From positions 87,823,838-87,887,837 of the forward strand of contig OY754339.1 in assembly GCA_963573305.1 (NCBI GenBank): a stretch of 64,000 nucleotides of DNA, given 5' to 3'. The position numbers were made by a program, and so were the translations under genes. This stretch comes from Pyrrhosoma nymphula. Taxonomy: Eukaryota; Arthropoda; Insecta; Odonata; Coenagrionidae. This document shows, piece by piece, positions 22,601 through 31,834 of this stretch. Each line of letters starts with the position of its first letter. Within the stretch, counting starts at the first letter, position 1. Below the pieces are notes generated by a model that was not told the DNA's origin, did not search any database, and was given only the letters and a program-made list of their open reading frames with translations.

Positions 22601-24236
22601 TTTGTTAATGGGAGCTTCACGTTCTTTGTCTTGATCATCCCATCGTCTGCATGTGCCTATAATTTTATGGGGCAATAAGTTAAAGCATGTAATTTAAGGT
22701 CATTTTTCCTCTCTTCCATGATTATAACTATGACAACAACCGTTATTAGTCTCAAATTCTCAGTTTTTTTATAAACTAAGATTGAGTATGTTTAAGATTA
22801 GATATTTTTTTAAAACTATCTCGGCTCCAATAGATCGTACGGACTTCGTTTTTTATTAACAGTTGCATAAAAATGTCACTTCACATCATTACCTACCTAT
22901 CACTTGTATTTATCGTCATGTTAATAGAACAGGCATATGAAGCTGTTTGTTGCACTATTTGTTTATGATGAAAAACATGACTATTTTCTAAATCCTGTAT
23001 TTAAAAAATTTTATCCCAAATTTCATTCCGCTATTTTTTTTTAATTCCTAGTGGACCTTATTATTACCTTAAACTTCAACGGTCACATGTGAAATTTTAT
23101 ATACATAGGTCCGCCCAAAGTTTGAGAAATGACGTTGTAAGAAAGGAAAACGGGGTAAACGAATTAATTTGTACAAAAACGATTGACCATTTTGTCTTGA
23201 AATTTTGGGTACTACTCGAGCATTATATTGATCAGGTATGATGTATGTGCAATAAATTTTTCCTTTGTTATAAGCAATGGAAAAAAGCTGTTTTTCATGT
23301 TTTTTAAAAAGTGGATCAACAATGAGACCAATTTTGATGGGATTACGTCATTTTGTAGGTTTTTTAATACGCACAGCTTTTTACTTGAAACGTTTTCCGA
23401 AAAAATCTATATCCTTTTCTATGATTCATAAAAACCACTTTTTCACATATTAATTGTCAAATAAATTTGTTTCCTACTATTCCTATGATGCCAAAGATAC
23501 CGTTTGTTACCAGTATCATTCTTAGTACATTCCATTCATCAAATCGCGAGTATCAATACTTGGTTAAACCAGATGCTTTGAGACCTAATCCGACTGGACT
23601 ATTGACCGCATTCGGAAACTTTGATCGGCCATTGGAATGACGATGAATTAATTAATAGATTTCCTGGTGAATAGAGTAGACGAAGGACTCTTTGAGTTAT
23701 CATCCTGGTTAGTGTAGCCATTACCGACATTTTAACAGCAGAGTAAGCTATCGGAGAAAACGTCGGGGAGACGAATACGGACATTTCGCCTGAGTCCCGC
23801 AATAGAACATACTGCGAAGAATATTTTCTACATTGCCACCCGTTCATTGAGCTAATAAAATATCATATTTTCAAACATTCTTGTGAGTATCGCTTCACGT
23901 TGATGAGGGCTTAGGCACGTGGAACCCTCAGGTGAAACAGCGGCAGTTTCTGAATAAGTGGGTGTTTCATCATGCCGGTTGACCCGAGCATTTTCGTTTA
24001 GGTGAATGCTCTGCCGCACTTTTGGGGAAACGTTATGACCCTGAGGCACGCGGCAATAGACGTTGCATTCGGCTGAGCTATCCCACAATTTCCTCTCACA
24101 CCCCTCTTCCACTTCATCCGAATCCCACATCCTTATTCCATGTGGACGAAAGGGGTTTTTATTGAGTCCCACAGTTACATACTACCCTGTGATTCACCGC
24201 AAGGGCCTGTGGCAGGGAATGTTATGACACCACCCA
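19700..24236. other. mostly unassigned; G-run and a weak non-LTR tail
   Basis: A run of 11 G at 20893-20903 followed by more G triplets could form a G-quadruplex. Around 22080-22330 the plus strand loosely resembles the basic C-terminus of a non-LTR reverse transcriptase (FIGHTM, then YLKGVEIEE and KLHQIEEND in scattered frames), but it is too eroded to call. A 106-codon minus frame at 23852-24172 is unrecognised. Confidence 0.4.
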
Positions 24237-24557
24237 TAAAGACCGTTTTACACGGCGAATGATCATTCAAGCATTAATTCGCGTATGAATTTTAATGGTG
24301 ACCTGGAAAAGAGCATGTTTTACTAGGTGAATCATATCAGTGAGTTTTCTGCACCGAAAGGAATGCAGCGGTACGACTACCAATAGTTCATATCGATTCA
24401 CGGAAAATTTCCGACCGACGCAGCTGTTTCGATCATAGCTCTTGGCTCTACGGTAGGAGAAGTTTGTTTACAAGTATTACTGCAGTTTGCTTACATCATA
24501 CGATAGTGCATTTTTCAAACTACAAGAGTGCGAAATAATTTAATTTTAGAAGAAATT

Positions 24558-24812
24558 ATGGTGGTGGCAGCCACAATCATGTCGCAGAGAGCTAGAAGGA
24601 GACGAAATGTGTGGGCAAAACCCTGGATAAAGCGGAGGAATTGAAGTCGAGGGATGCTTAGCATGGCTCAAGATGAACTTCTGATAGAGGACCGTGAGGC
24701 TTAAAGTAATTTTTTAAAGGATGACGTAGGAGTAGTTTAACATGATCTTAAATCTCAACAGACATGAATTCGAAAGATCTCAGATGACGATGAGAGGAGA
24801 AATATCTGCTGA
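24558..24812 (+). pseudogene. Harbinger transposase, N-terminal part
   Basis: Beginning at an ATG (24558), one frame reads RARRRRNVWAKPWIKRRN, then AQDELLIEDREA, NFLKDDVGVV and IRKISDDDERRNI, interrupted by five in-frame stops. This follows the N-terminal pattern of HARBI1-like transposases (a basic R-rich W-x-W/R-PWI-RR opening, then an acidic LRLED-like stretch and a helix ahead of the DDE domain). The remainder of the helical region and the first catalytic part are missing or displaced by insertions; the gene resumes at 27136. Confidence 0.65.
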
Positions 24813-24990
24813 CAAAAAGTACCATGTTTTCCCTGTAATTAAAGAGCGAAAATACTTGTATTACGATCGTTAGTTGCTAATTGCCAATTTGTTTCAGACT
24901 AGCTCTCACATTGAGATTTCTAGTGACGGGAGAATCATACATTTCGTTAATGTATTCCACCAGTTTTCATGAGAGCACAATTAGTCTCAT

Positions 24991-25139
24991 ATAAAGGGTT
25001 TAAGGTTTTCCCGGCGAATAACATACGTGAAGGTTTCTCAGGTTTCACACCGGGTAAGATATTTAATAATTAAGATTATTAAGATTTAAATAATCTTACC
25101 CGGTGTGAAACTCAAGAGATCTTCACGTAAATTAGTCTC
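24991..25139. mobile_element. 149-bp hairpin insertion with 12-bp target duplication
   Basis: AATTAGTCTCAT at 24979-24990 is repeated exactly at 25140-25151. Between them lies a near-palindrome: 25024-25062 and about 25090-25139 are inverted copies built around TTTCACACCGGGTAAGAT. The left part also has TTCCCGGCGAATAACAT, a version of the string at the 5' end of the PLE at 26.65 kb. It is a non-coding PLE end fragment that has moved and duplicated its target. Confidence 0.75.
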
Positions 25140-25682
25140 ATCATTCCCAAAGTGTGCAGAAGTATCCACCGGAAAACGCAAGCGGATTATTTAAAGGTTT
25201 GGTATGTGTTTATTGTTTTAATATTTCCCATTACATGGTAGTTGTGTTAGCAAGCAACAGCTGAGCAGGCATGAATTGTGAATGGCATTAGAGTCAAAGA
25301 AGAAAAGTCATTGTAATTTCTTGTAGTGATAATAACAAACTATTCTCACTTTATTGCGGTGAATTACGTAAAATAATACTCCTGTAGCATCCGAGACTTT
25401 CTCAATGTAAACGCTCTTCGCGTATATGTAGGTGATTAAAGATTTGGAGGGGAGAATATAGCTTTGTAAAATCGTCAGCATTGTTCTTTCAGGTACCATT
25501 CTCAAGACAGGAATGAGAAGACATCGGGAGTGTTCCAATCACTTTAGGGATTTCCTATGTGCGTAAGACCTATTTATGGGAAGCACATTGCATTTCATCC
25601 ACCTGATAGTGCTGGATAATATTATCCATACTAAATAATATATACTTTGTGTTTTTCCACAGAACTTATTAACAGTACAATG

Positions 25683-25711
25683 CGTTTCGCCGAACCTCGG
25701 CAACATCAGGT
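25683..25711 (-). ncRNA. hammerhead-like motif, PLE 3' region (outer PLE)
   Basis: Minus strand: CTGATGT (25709-25703), a perfect 5-bp stem II (GCCGA / TCGGC, loop GGT), then GAAACGC. The last base of the first box is T instead of the required A, so the copy is probably inactive. Its position after the GIY-YIG C-terminus is as described for PLE hammerheads. Confidence 0.55.
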
Positions 25712-26191
25712 ACAAATTCCTAGTTTGTTTTGTTAATTGAGCGTTGTTTGTTGCCGTAGTTACGGGGTAGGTTTGAGTGAGGGAGGAGGCGGATATGCCG
25801 TGGCCTGGGAGTATGGTCGCGAACAAATGACTTAAATGGTTGATTTTTCTTAAGTTTAGTTTCTCGGAAAGGAGTGGGGAGGACTGCGGGAACAATTGCT
25901 CATTGCAAAGGGTCGTATTAGGGTCTGACAAGTGCCTTCTAACCTCTATTTGCTCGAGAGCAATCATTTTTAATCCCTTGGAGAGGATGTGTAAACTTTC
26001 GAGAACAATATCGCTCTTGTGATTGCATTCCAGGAGGTGCTTAACAAAGAGGGATCCGGAATCCTTATTTATGTGACACCTAACGTGGATCGCTTAGTGC
26101 ATATCAAGATGTTTCTACCTGTCTGGCCAACATATACAGTGTTAGAAAAATCTTCTCGGGTTTGCCACCGGGTAAGGCTTTCAAAGGCCAA

Positions 26192-26225
26192 CGTTTCGAC
26201 GAGTGACTCCCTCATTGTCATCAGG
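26192..26225 (-). ncRNA. hammerhead-like motif, PLE 3' region (inner PLE)
   Basis: Minus strand: complete CTGATGA (26224-26218), a stem II of about five pairs with a bulge (ATGAG / CTCGT), then GAAACG (GAAA at 26197-26194). Both core boxes are intact; the base of stem II is a C-C mismatch, so it may fold poorly. It lies 40 bases beyond the stop of the GIY-YIG frame. Confidence 0.55.
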
Positions 26226-26263
26226 GCTGAGACTGATTGCCGAGTTGGTCCATTCCGGGGTTT

Positions 26264-26620
26264 TTAAGGCGGTTTGAATTTAAATTGTAACCGCGACCGT
26301 TTCATTTTATTGAGTAGCGGTCTCCATATTTGGCTGATGTACTGCCCAGAGTCACGATTTAACTTCTTCTCCTCCAAACTTATTTCGATAGCCTCTTTCA
26401 TCAAACGATCCCAGTATCCATTTGAACGGCAAAGGATTTTGGTGCCGTTAAAATTGATGGAGTGCGCATTATCTAGACTATGCTCTGCCAGGGCCGATTT
26501 TCCGGGTTGAAAAAGTCTTATATGCCTCTTGTGTTCCTTGATCCTGGTTTCCACCGTGCGTGCAGTCTCTCCAATGTAGGCGAGGCCACACTCACAAGGG
26601 ATGCTATACACTCCAGGCAA
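26264..26620 (-). CDS. intact Penelope-type GIY-YIG endonuclease domain (inner PLE, 118 codons)
   Basis: This uninterrupted frame begins PGVYSIPCECGLAYIGETAR, showing both the GVY and YIG halves with correct spacing. It continues with R in TRIKEH, AEHSLDNAHSINF, NGYWDRLMKEAIEISLEEKK, and the C-terminal IWRPLLNKMKR. The GIY-YIG fold needs these Tyr, Arg and a downstream Glu, all plausible here. The domain normally nicks DNA to prime PLE integration. It is only the C-terminal module: the reverse transcriptase is absent and the sequence before GVY is terminal non-coding DNA, so independent expression is doubtful. It is the best-preserved coding piece in the window, in keeping with being the youngest insertion. 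Confidence 0.8.
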   Translation of the reverse strand: MPGVYSIPCECGLAYIGETARTVETRIKEHKRHIRLFQPGKSALAEHSLDNAHSINFNGTKILCRSNGYWDRLMKEAIEISLEEKKLNRDSGQYISQIWRPLLNKMKRSRLQFKFKPP

Positions 26621-26702
26621 ACCTGAGAAGATTTTACTAATATTATTCGCCGGGAAAGACTAAGATCTTTTATATACAGTGTTGCAACATCTATTGCAAT
26701 TA

Positions 26703-26896
26703 AATTCATGATGAGAGAAAACAGTACAAAATCCACTATTTTTTTATTGATGTCGACAGATTTGGACGTCTAAACCGTCATTATCAAGACAAACATTAGC
26801 TGTTTGTCTTAATAATGTCGTTTTAGACGTCGAAACCGGTCGACAGCAATAAAAAAATATTGAAATTTTGTACTGTGCTTTCTCTCATCATGAATT
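26703..26896. repeat. 194-bp near-perfect foldback (arms ~95 bp)
   Basis: The left arm (from AATTCATGATGAGAGAAA at 26703) and the right arm (ending in the inverse at 26896) pair along almost their whole length with a tiny loop near 26798. The arms contain CGAAACCGGTCGAC beside an AATAAA run, as in the other PLE-type hairpins. It sits exactly where the outer PLE coding sequence stops, so it is probably that PLE's terminal repeat in inverted duplicate. Confidence 0.75.
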
Positions 26897-27135
26897 CTAT
26901 CTACAATTTCCACGAAGTATCGCCACATTTGATTAATGTTTTGCAATTAAGTTTATAAATGCCTGACTTGAGAAGTCTTTAACATTAACTAGGTGCTTGG
27001 AAAGGGTTAATGGTGAGCGAAAGGCTGCTTAAAGGAGGTAGGCAGGCGATTGGAAATCTTACATGAGATATCTCCCAGGAATGGGAGAGAGCACCACTTG
27101 AAGGAATTTGAGCGGATACTAAATACTTCCACAAA

Positions 27136-27758
27136 GTAAAGCCTGAAACCATAGAGTGTACTGGATCATATTACTTGAATTACAAAGGTGGTCATTCTAT
27201 CGTTCTGTTGGCTGTTTCAGTTGCCATTTATAAATTTATATTTGAGGACGTAGGAGTGAATGGCAGAGTTAGAGACTGTGTTGTCTTCAAGGAAAGCACT
27301 TTGACAGCTGTCATTGCTGGAAATAGGATCATCTTTCCACAACACTGGCCACTCCCTCCCTGGAAGAGTACTTATGTGCCTAACAAATTTGTGGCAGATG
27401 ATGCTTTCCCCCTTACCAATAGAATAATGAAGCCCTATCCCTTCAGAGATCTAACGCTTGATAAAAGGAAGTTCAACTACCAGATTTCTAGAGCTTGTAG
27501 GGTCGTGGAATACGATGTTGGCATACTTAGCAATAGATTTAGGGTTTTCCGACCACAATAAATTTGGCACCAGAGAAAGTTAAGACGATAACCTTGGCAG
27601 CAGTGACCTTGCACAATTTTTTGAATGATCACAATGATACATTACTTGCATGTGTCGAGGAAGACTTAAATTCTCTTTCAGTGCTAATTCAACAAGTGGG
27701 TAATCGGCCAAAGGATTCTACTATAAAAATATCCGTAATGGTTTCTGTAATTATTTAA
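27136..27758 (+). pseudogene. Harbinger transposase, DDE catalytic part
   Basis: The DDE_Tnp_4 core of PIF/Harbinger transposases is clear: YYLNYKGGHSIVLLAVSVAI, FIFEDVGVNGRVRDCVVFKE, FVADDAFPLTNRIMKPYPFR, then RACRVVEYDVGILSNRFRVF, and, after a TAA at 27559 and a frame change, PEKVKTITLAAVTLHNFLND. The second Asp (in VADDAF) and the Glu (in RVVE) are present, but the first Asp, normally in VDAxYKF, is replaced (SVAIYKF), so the enzyme would be dead even without the frameshift. The AIDGKH region just upstream is missing. The gene is the continuation of 24558-24812. Confidence 0.9.
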
Positions 27759-28129
27759 ACTCTCTTGGTCGTTAACCTGATCTTTTACTTTACAAAAAAA
27801 ATACTTTAGAGGAAGAGCTTGCCTGTTCATCTTAGAATTTTCTTAATAAAGTAACATGAAATTCTGAACAACCTTATTCAGCAGTGAAAATTGCCTTCAT
27901 GCAAACAAGGGCATAACACATCTTCAGTTGAAATACTCAAACCTTGAAGTTGTGAATTAATTACTAGCGAATTTCCTACGTTGACACTCACAAATATCGT
28001 GCCATTTCTGCAAACAAAAAACATGTGCATATGAGAGTCGGTCGATCACAGAAGTACTGACCGAGATAATGTTTACTCCATGGGCCGTAGCCCTATTTAG
28101 AAACAAAATATATTTTAGCTCTAGTACAT

Positions 28130-28385
28130 TCACTTATTTCGATGTTCAGAAAATATTTTTTCTATTTCGAACAGAATTTTTGCCTTCTCTCTCCTGTAAT
28201 CAAAACCTTTGAGGTGTTGGGCCTCTATTTCACGAAAGGCTTCCTCATCCCCTTCCTCCCCATCATATTTACTTTCAATTACGGTTCGAGACAGAGATAC
28301 TGAAGCAGATGTTGCTGCCTGGCAGCTGGCTCCGGCATAGGAGATTCTAGCCTCCTTTTCTTACTCCTGCTCGATGATCCCACAG
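28130..28385 (-). pseudogene. second Harbinger gene relic (DNA-binding partner, tentative)
   Basis: Minus-strand frame of 77 codons ending at TGA (28130): SVSLSRTVIESKYDGEEGDE, then FREIEAQHLKGFDYRREKAK and ILFEIEKIFSEHRNK. The adjacent frame just upstream gives GSSSRSKKRRLESPMPEPAA, a nuclear-localisation-like stretch. Harbinger elements carry a second gene for a Myb/SANT- or MADF-type protein that ends in a charged helix, usually near and often opposite the transposase. Size, charge and position inside the same TIRs fit, but the DNA-binding domain itself is not visible. Confidence 0.45.
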
Positions 28386-29161
28386 TGGGGCTTCAAACAC
28401 AAATTATAAAACGCCAATCACACGACACGAGAGATAAAAAATTAAATAATTATTGAACTTTACATAAAAACCTAACCCTCATGATTTCGAACTACAGTAA
28501 CTTTGAAGCAAGAACGCAATGGGCTACGAAAATTATGTAAGCCAATACTTAAAATAACGGCAACGAATAATAGATAATTAACACCAACAAATAAAACGTT
28601 AAACACCTAAACAAGCAAACAATAGTAATTTAAAACATTTAAAATAATATAATAAAATAATATTTTTTTAAAAACTAGTGATAGAATATGAAGATAATAT
28701 TACCGCCTACCAAGTCCTAACCGCACCATCGAACCCAATAGATAAAAATGTTAACTACGCTATTGCTACAAATTACGACTAATTGTTAATAAAATAAGGA
28801 AGCTACAGCTATGTAGGAAAAAACTAATATCCCCTGAAAATATCAATGTGGTCACATGCACAGTAATCTCGGTAGAGAGATTCTGAACTTCCCCGCTATT
28901 TGGCGTGAAAAATGCCGTTTATTGAATAAAGACTGGTATTTCCATTGAATTTCGGTGGTCAGTTAACCAAAACAACTAATATGGGCATCGTGCGCTAGTA
29001 TCATGCGATCAAAAATAGAACATCTTTTAATTTTGGTCGAAGGATTTTGCATATTATTTTTCATGCCCGGAATCATCCGTTTTACACGATGCACCATCGT
29101 CATGCGCATGAACATTAGAATAATCATTCGCAAGATCATTCGCCGAGTAAAATGCCATTAA

Positions 29162-29749
29162 TTAAAGAACAGAATAGGGATACGAAACGAGAAGGAAGGA
29201 ATGTCTTGATGGATTATTGTCTCTGTTTGCTTCAATTATAGTCGTGAACCATACGCGGGAAGCAGGAATTTTAAAAATTTCCTGTTCGACAATATTTCGC
29301 CGCTTTTGATTTTTCTAGAGATGTGGTTCAGATATGATATGAGAATTTCTGAGCCCGCAACCATCTCAGATCCCTTTTATCTGTGCAGGGCACTTGGTTT
29401 TTCTTTCTTTACTCTTGATTCAAGTCAAACTAGTCTGGTTGTGCGTCTAGTAGGTATATTAAGTAATGAGTGCTAGTCTGAGGAAGCAAAAAATTCCGCA
29501 AATAAGAGTACCATATGTGTGGAGGCGAAACTGGTGTGAGCCAGGATAAGCTTTCGAGTAGGCTATCTTCAGTGGGTATCTGAGGATTGTAAGTGATAGA
29601 AGCAGAAGGGAAAGGGTTAAAAATAAGTGGGTCCTGAATGAATGTGAGTTGGATGCTCCATGTAATGGACGTATAATATGAAAAGAGAGTGCTCTTCGTT
29701 GGTTTATTCACGCCGGGAGAGTTAGTGATAGTTGAGTAACGAAGCAGAT
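29162..29749. other. no gene recognised; weak hammerhead-like scrap
   Basis: On the minus strand 29572-29552 reads CTGAAGA, a 10-nt insert, GAAAGC, and flanking text resembles the PLE 3' regions. A 93-codon minus frame (29430-29711) is unrecognised. Confidence 0.4.
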
Positions 29750-30175
29750 TTATGTCAGAGGAGTGAAGGGTTTGAGAGGAAGGGGGCAGACCGAAAAATA
29801 GGTAACTGTATCTGTTTCAACTTTTTGGAACTGCTTCATATTTGAAGTAAAACGTTGCTTAGTTTTTCTGAAAAAATAGTTTTTATTGAGCTACCCGGAT
29901 TTCGTCGAAGATCGGCATCTTCAGGACTACTCATGTGGAAAAACTAAGTTACGTTTTATTGCAAAAAGACCGAAAATGTCTTGGGTGAATGTGGTGTAAG
30001 ATATTCTCAATAGGAGGAATATGAGGTCCCTATTAGGCAATGTTTCAGGATAACTGAAGCCAAAGAGGTATGCAAGGATAGGATGTTATGGTGGAAATTA
30101 TTAAGACAGAGTCAGCATCACCGGCCTATCACAGAATATAAAATTCTTTTTACTGTGCCTGCCACGAAAATGATT
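29750..30175 (+). pseudogene. C-terminal tail of a non-LTR reverse transcriptase, interrupted by a hairpin insertion
   Basis: Before the insertion the frame reads VRGVKGLRGRGQTEK; after it, KRPKMSWVNVV, RNMRSLLGNV and, in another frame, AKEVCKDRMLWWKLL. This is the basic GRGRPK-(x)SW followed by EEAKEVCKDR-x-W pattern that closes many insect non-LTR polyproteins. Only the last ~90 codons are seen, with stops and frame changes. The family cannot be fixed from this part. Confidence 0.5.
29798..29966. mobile_element. 169-bp PLE-type hairpin insertion with 10-bp target duplication
   Basis: AGACCGAAAA occurs at 29788-29797 and again at 29967-29976, inside the GRGRPK codons of a non-LTR relic. The insert has inverted arms (29848-29867 and 29939-29958, one shared string AACTTAGTTTTT-like). 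Its minus strand has CTGAAGA (29924-29918), then GAAATCC and an AATAAA run, as in the other hammerhead-like pLTR pieces. Confidence 0.7.
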
Positions 30176-31834
30176 TATTTTAAAGAATCTTAATTGTTTG
30201 GTATGTACTCTTGCATGCATGACTATTTGATATCGATATTATTTGCACAATTTCAAATTAATCTCTACATTCCATAGTGCCATGCTATCCTTCGCAAGCG
30301 CTTGTACCTAGGGTGTTTTGGACACAAGCCGTAAAAGGGAGAAGAAATATATTAAAGGAAATAAAAAAGGGAAGAAACGAATAGTGAAGTTGGTTCATTA
30401 ATGCCTCGTTCTGCTTTTTATGTTGCCGTGAATGGAGTGTGGGACGAAGGCATTCTTACAAATGTGTTCGGAGAATCCCTCATTTTGTCTCGTTTGTCTG
30501 TTTCTCGTTACCTTGGCTTTGCGTTTAACCTTAATAATTTTACTCTCTTGTAGCACTTATTGACGTACCGCGAAGTACCTACCTCCTGAGTATTTTTTTC
30601 CATTTCGCATAGAATTCAATTTTTCTGATATGGGCCATTAAATCTCGCTTTATGCTTGAATCTTTATCTTTATTTCATCAATATCTAGCTTTCACGTTTT
30701 TGTCCAAGAGCTTTCTTACTGGTTTTATTTATAAGTCTTAGTCTTCAATTCGGAACTACTAATACTTCGGATGCGTTTTCCTATAGATAAATAATGTCTC
30801 CATACAGGAATTTGACTTCAGCTGCTATGCTAATGCCTATCACACCAACCCTATAGATTATCGTGTTAGATTCATATCACCGGGAATTTTCAAACCTCAA
30901 GTTCGGATCCCGACTAAAGATAACAACAATTAAAGCTGAAAAGATAACGTTGAAGAGACTTAACGTCCGCTTTTGAGGTGATTATCAGTAAGTATACAAA
31001 TTATTAAAATGTTTAGGGCGTTACTTGTATTAATGGCGTTGATATATATAATAGCCTGGGGATTGGTGACGTTTAATTCAGTGAAGTTTATAATTTCATA
31101 ACCATTTAATATACTTATCGACTGAATATGAATAGGTGAATTTAAGTTGTGTTCTATAACAAATCTGATGTGTGGTGGCATATGTAGGCATGCTTACACT
31201 TCTAAACTGACACCACTACAATCGGTAGCATAATTATTAGACTAGATACTTGATTTCGTTATGGGTGCGATCTTAGCTTGGTACCTACTTCTGAAAGGAC
31301 TAAGCAGTTCCCGACCAATTAGGATAATTTATTCCAACACTATGAGATTCTCATTTGTTGTTTTAACTACATACGGATGACCCACACTTGGGCAATTACA
31401 GTTATCGTGTTAATTCTTAAGAAACAGCTTCAGTCATCCAAGGCTCCATCTGCTGTATCAAGCCTTATCTAATATATAGATTCATGCACGGGATCTACTT
31501 TTGTCATAGTCCACAACGGAACTGAACCAGTGACAAGAGAATAGAATGGCCGGTTGATCAAATGCCATTTCAGATTTTAAATATATAAAAATATTACTAT
31601 GCAGTATTTTTTATGCAAAAGTACATGACGTTACTAGTTGATTTTGTTACTCAAATTGTTTTGCTAAAATAACTGAAATCAATGCTTGATAACCTGTATG
31701 CTTGATGACTCCTGTCAAACGATGCTCAGGCATTTTGCGAAGACCTGATAAAACGATGAATGTACTTGTGCGGGTAGATTCTTGAGCACTTGAGAGAAGT
31801 AATTTAAAAAAATAAATCAAAGGTTATTTTATGG
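30176..31834. other. AT-rich DNA, no gene recognised
   Basis: No supported coding frame, repeat or RNA gene was seen. Confidence 0.5.

Larger units (their letters stand above)
26144..26671 (-). mobile_element. 528-bp Penelope-like insertion nested in another PLE
   Basis: ATATACAGTGTT at 26132-26143 is exactly repeated at 26672-26683, a 12-bp target duplication. Minus strand, 5' to 3': a non-coding piece with CCCGGCGAATAATATTAG and AATCTTCTCAGGTTTGCC, the GIY-YIG frame (26620-26264), a hammerhead-like segment, and a terminal piece GGCAAACCCGAGAAGATTTT, which is the inverted copy of the 5' piece. Removing one copy of the duplication and the insert restores the codon phase of the outer PLE. Confidence 0.85.
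25681..26702 (-). pseudogene. Penelope-like GIY-YIG fragment (outer PLE), split by a second PLE
   Basis: Reading the minus strand, 26702-26684 encodes NCNRCC, and after the insert, 26143-26132 onward encodes NTVYVGQTGRN, the YIG half of a GIY-YIG nuclease with its Cys-rich approach. After a frame change come CHINKDSGSLFVKHLLECNH, ESLHILSKGLK, and LEQIEVRRHL with LCNEQL, the end of this domain type. The C-terminus then runs into the 3' untranslated region holding a hammerhead-like core. The reverse transcriptase is missing. This PLE lineage differs from the inserted one (VGQTGR and HLLECNH against IGETART and AEHSLDNAH). It lies within the Harbinger element. Confidence 0.75.
24240..29158 (+). 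mobile_element. PIF/Harbinger DNA transposon, 4.9 kb, with nested Penelope insertions
   Basis: Inverted ends: from 24240 inward the sequence has CCGTTTTACACGGCGAATGATC, and from 29158 inward on the other strand GGCATTTTACTCGGCGAATGATC; the core 19 bp match at 18. Each end is flanked by TAA (24237-24239 and 29159-29161), agreeing with the 3-bp TWA duplication of this superfamily. Inside are the two halves of a Harbinger transposase on the plus strand (24558-24812, 27136-27758) and a second small gene relic on the minus strand (28130-28385). The two-gene layout is typical. Between the halves lie PLE-type insertions (24991-26896), which explains the large size. Confidence 0.78.

Noticed and set aside
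27136..27758. Domesticated host HARBI1 gene
   Set aside because: Missing first catalytic Asp alone would allow domestication, but the stop, frameshift and insertions inside the gene show simple decay within a TIR-bounded element.
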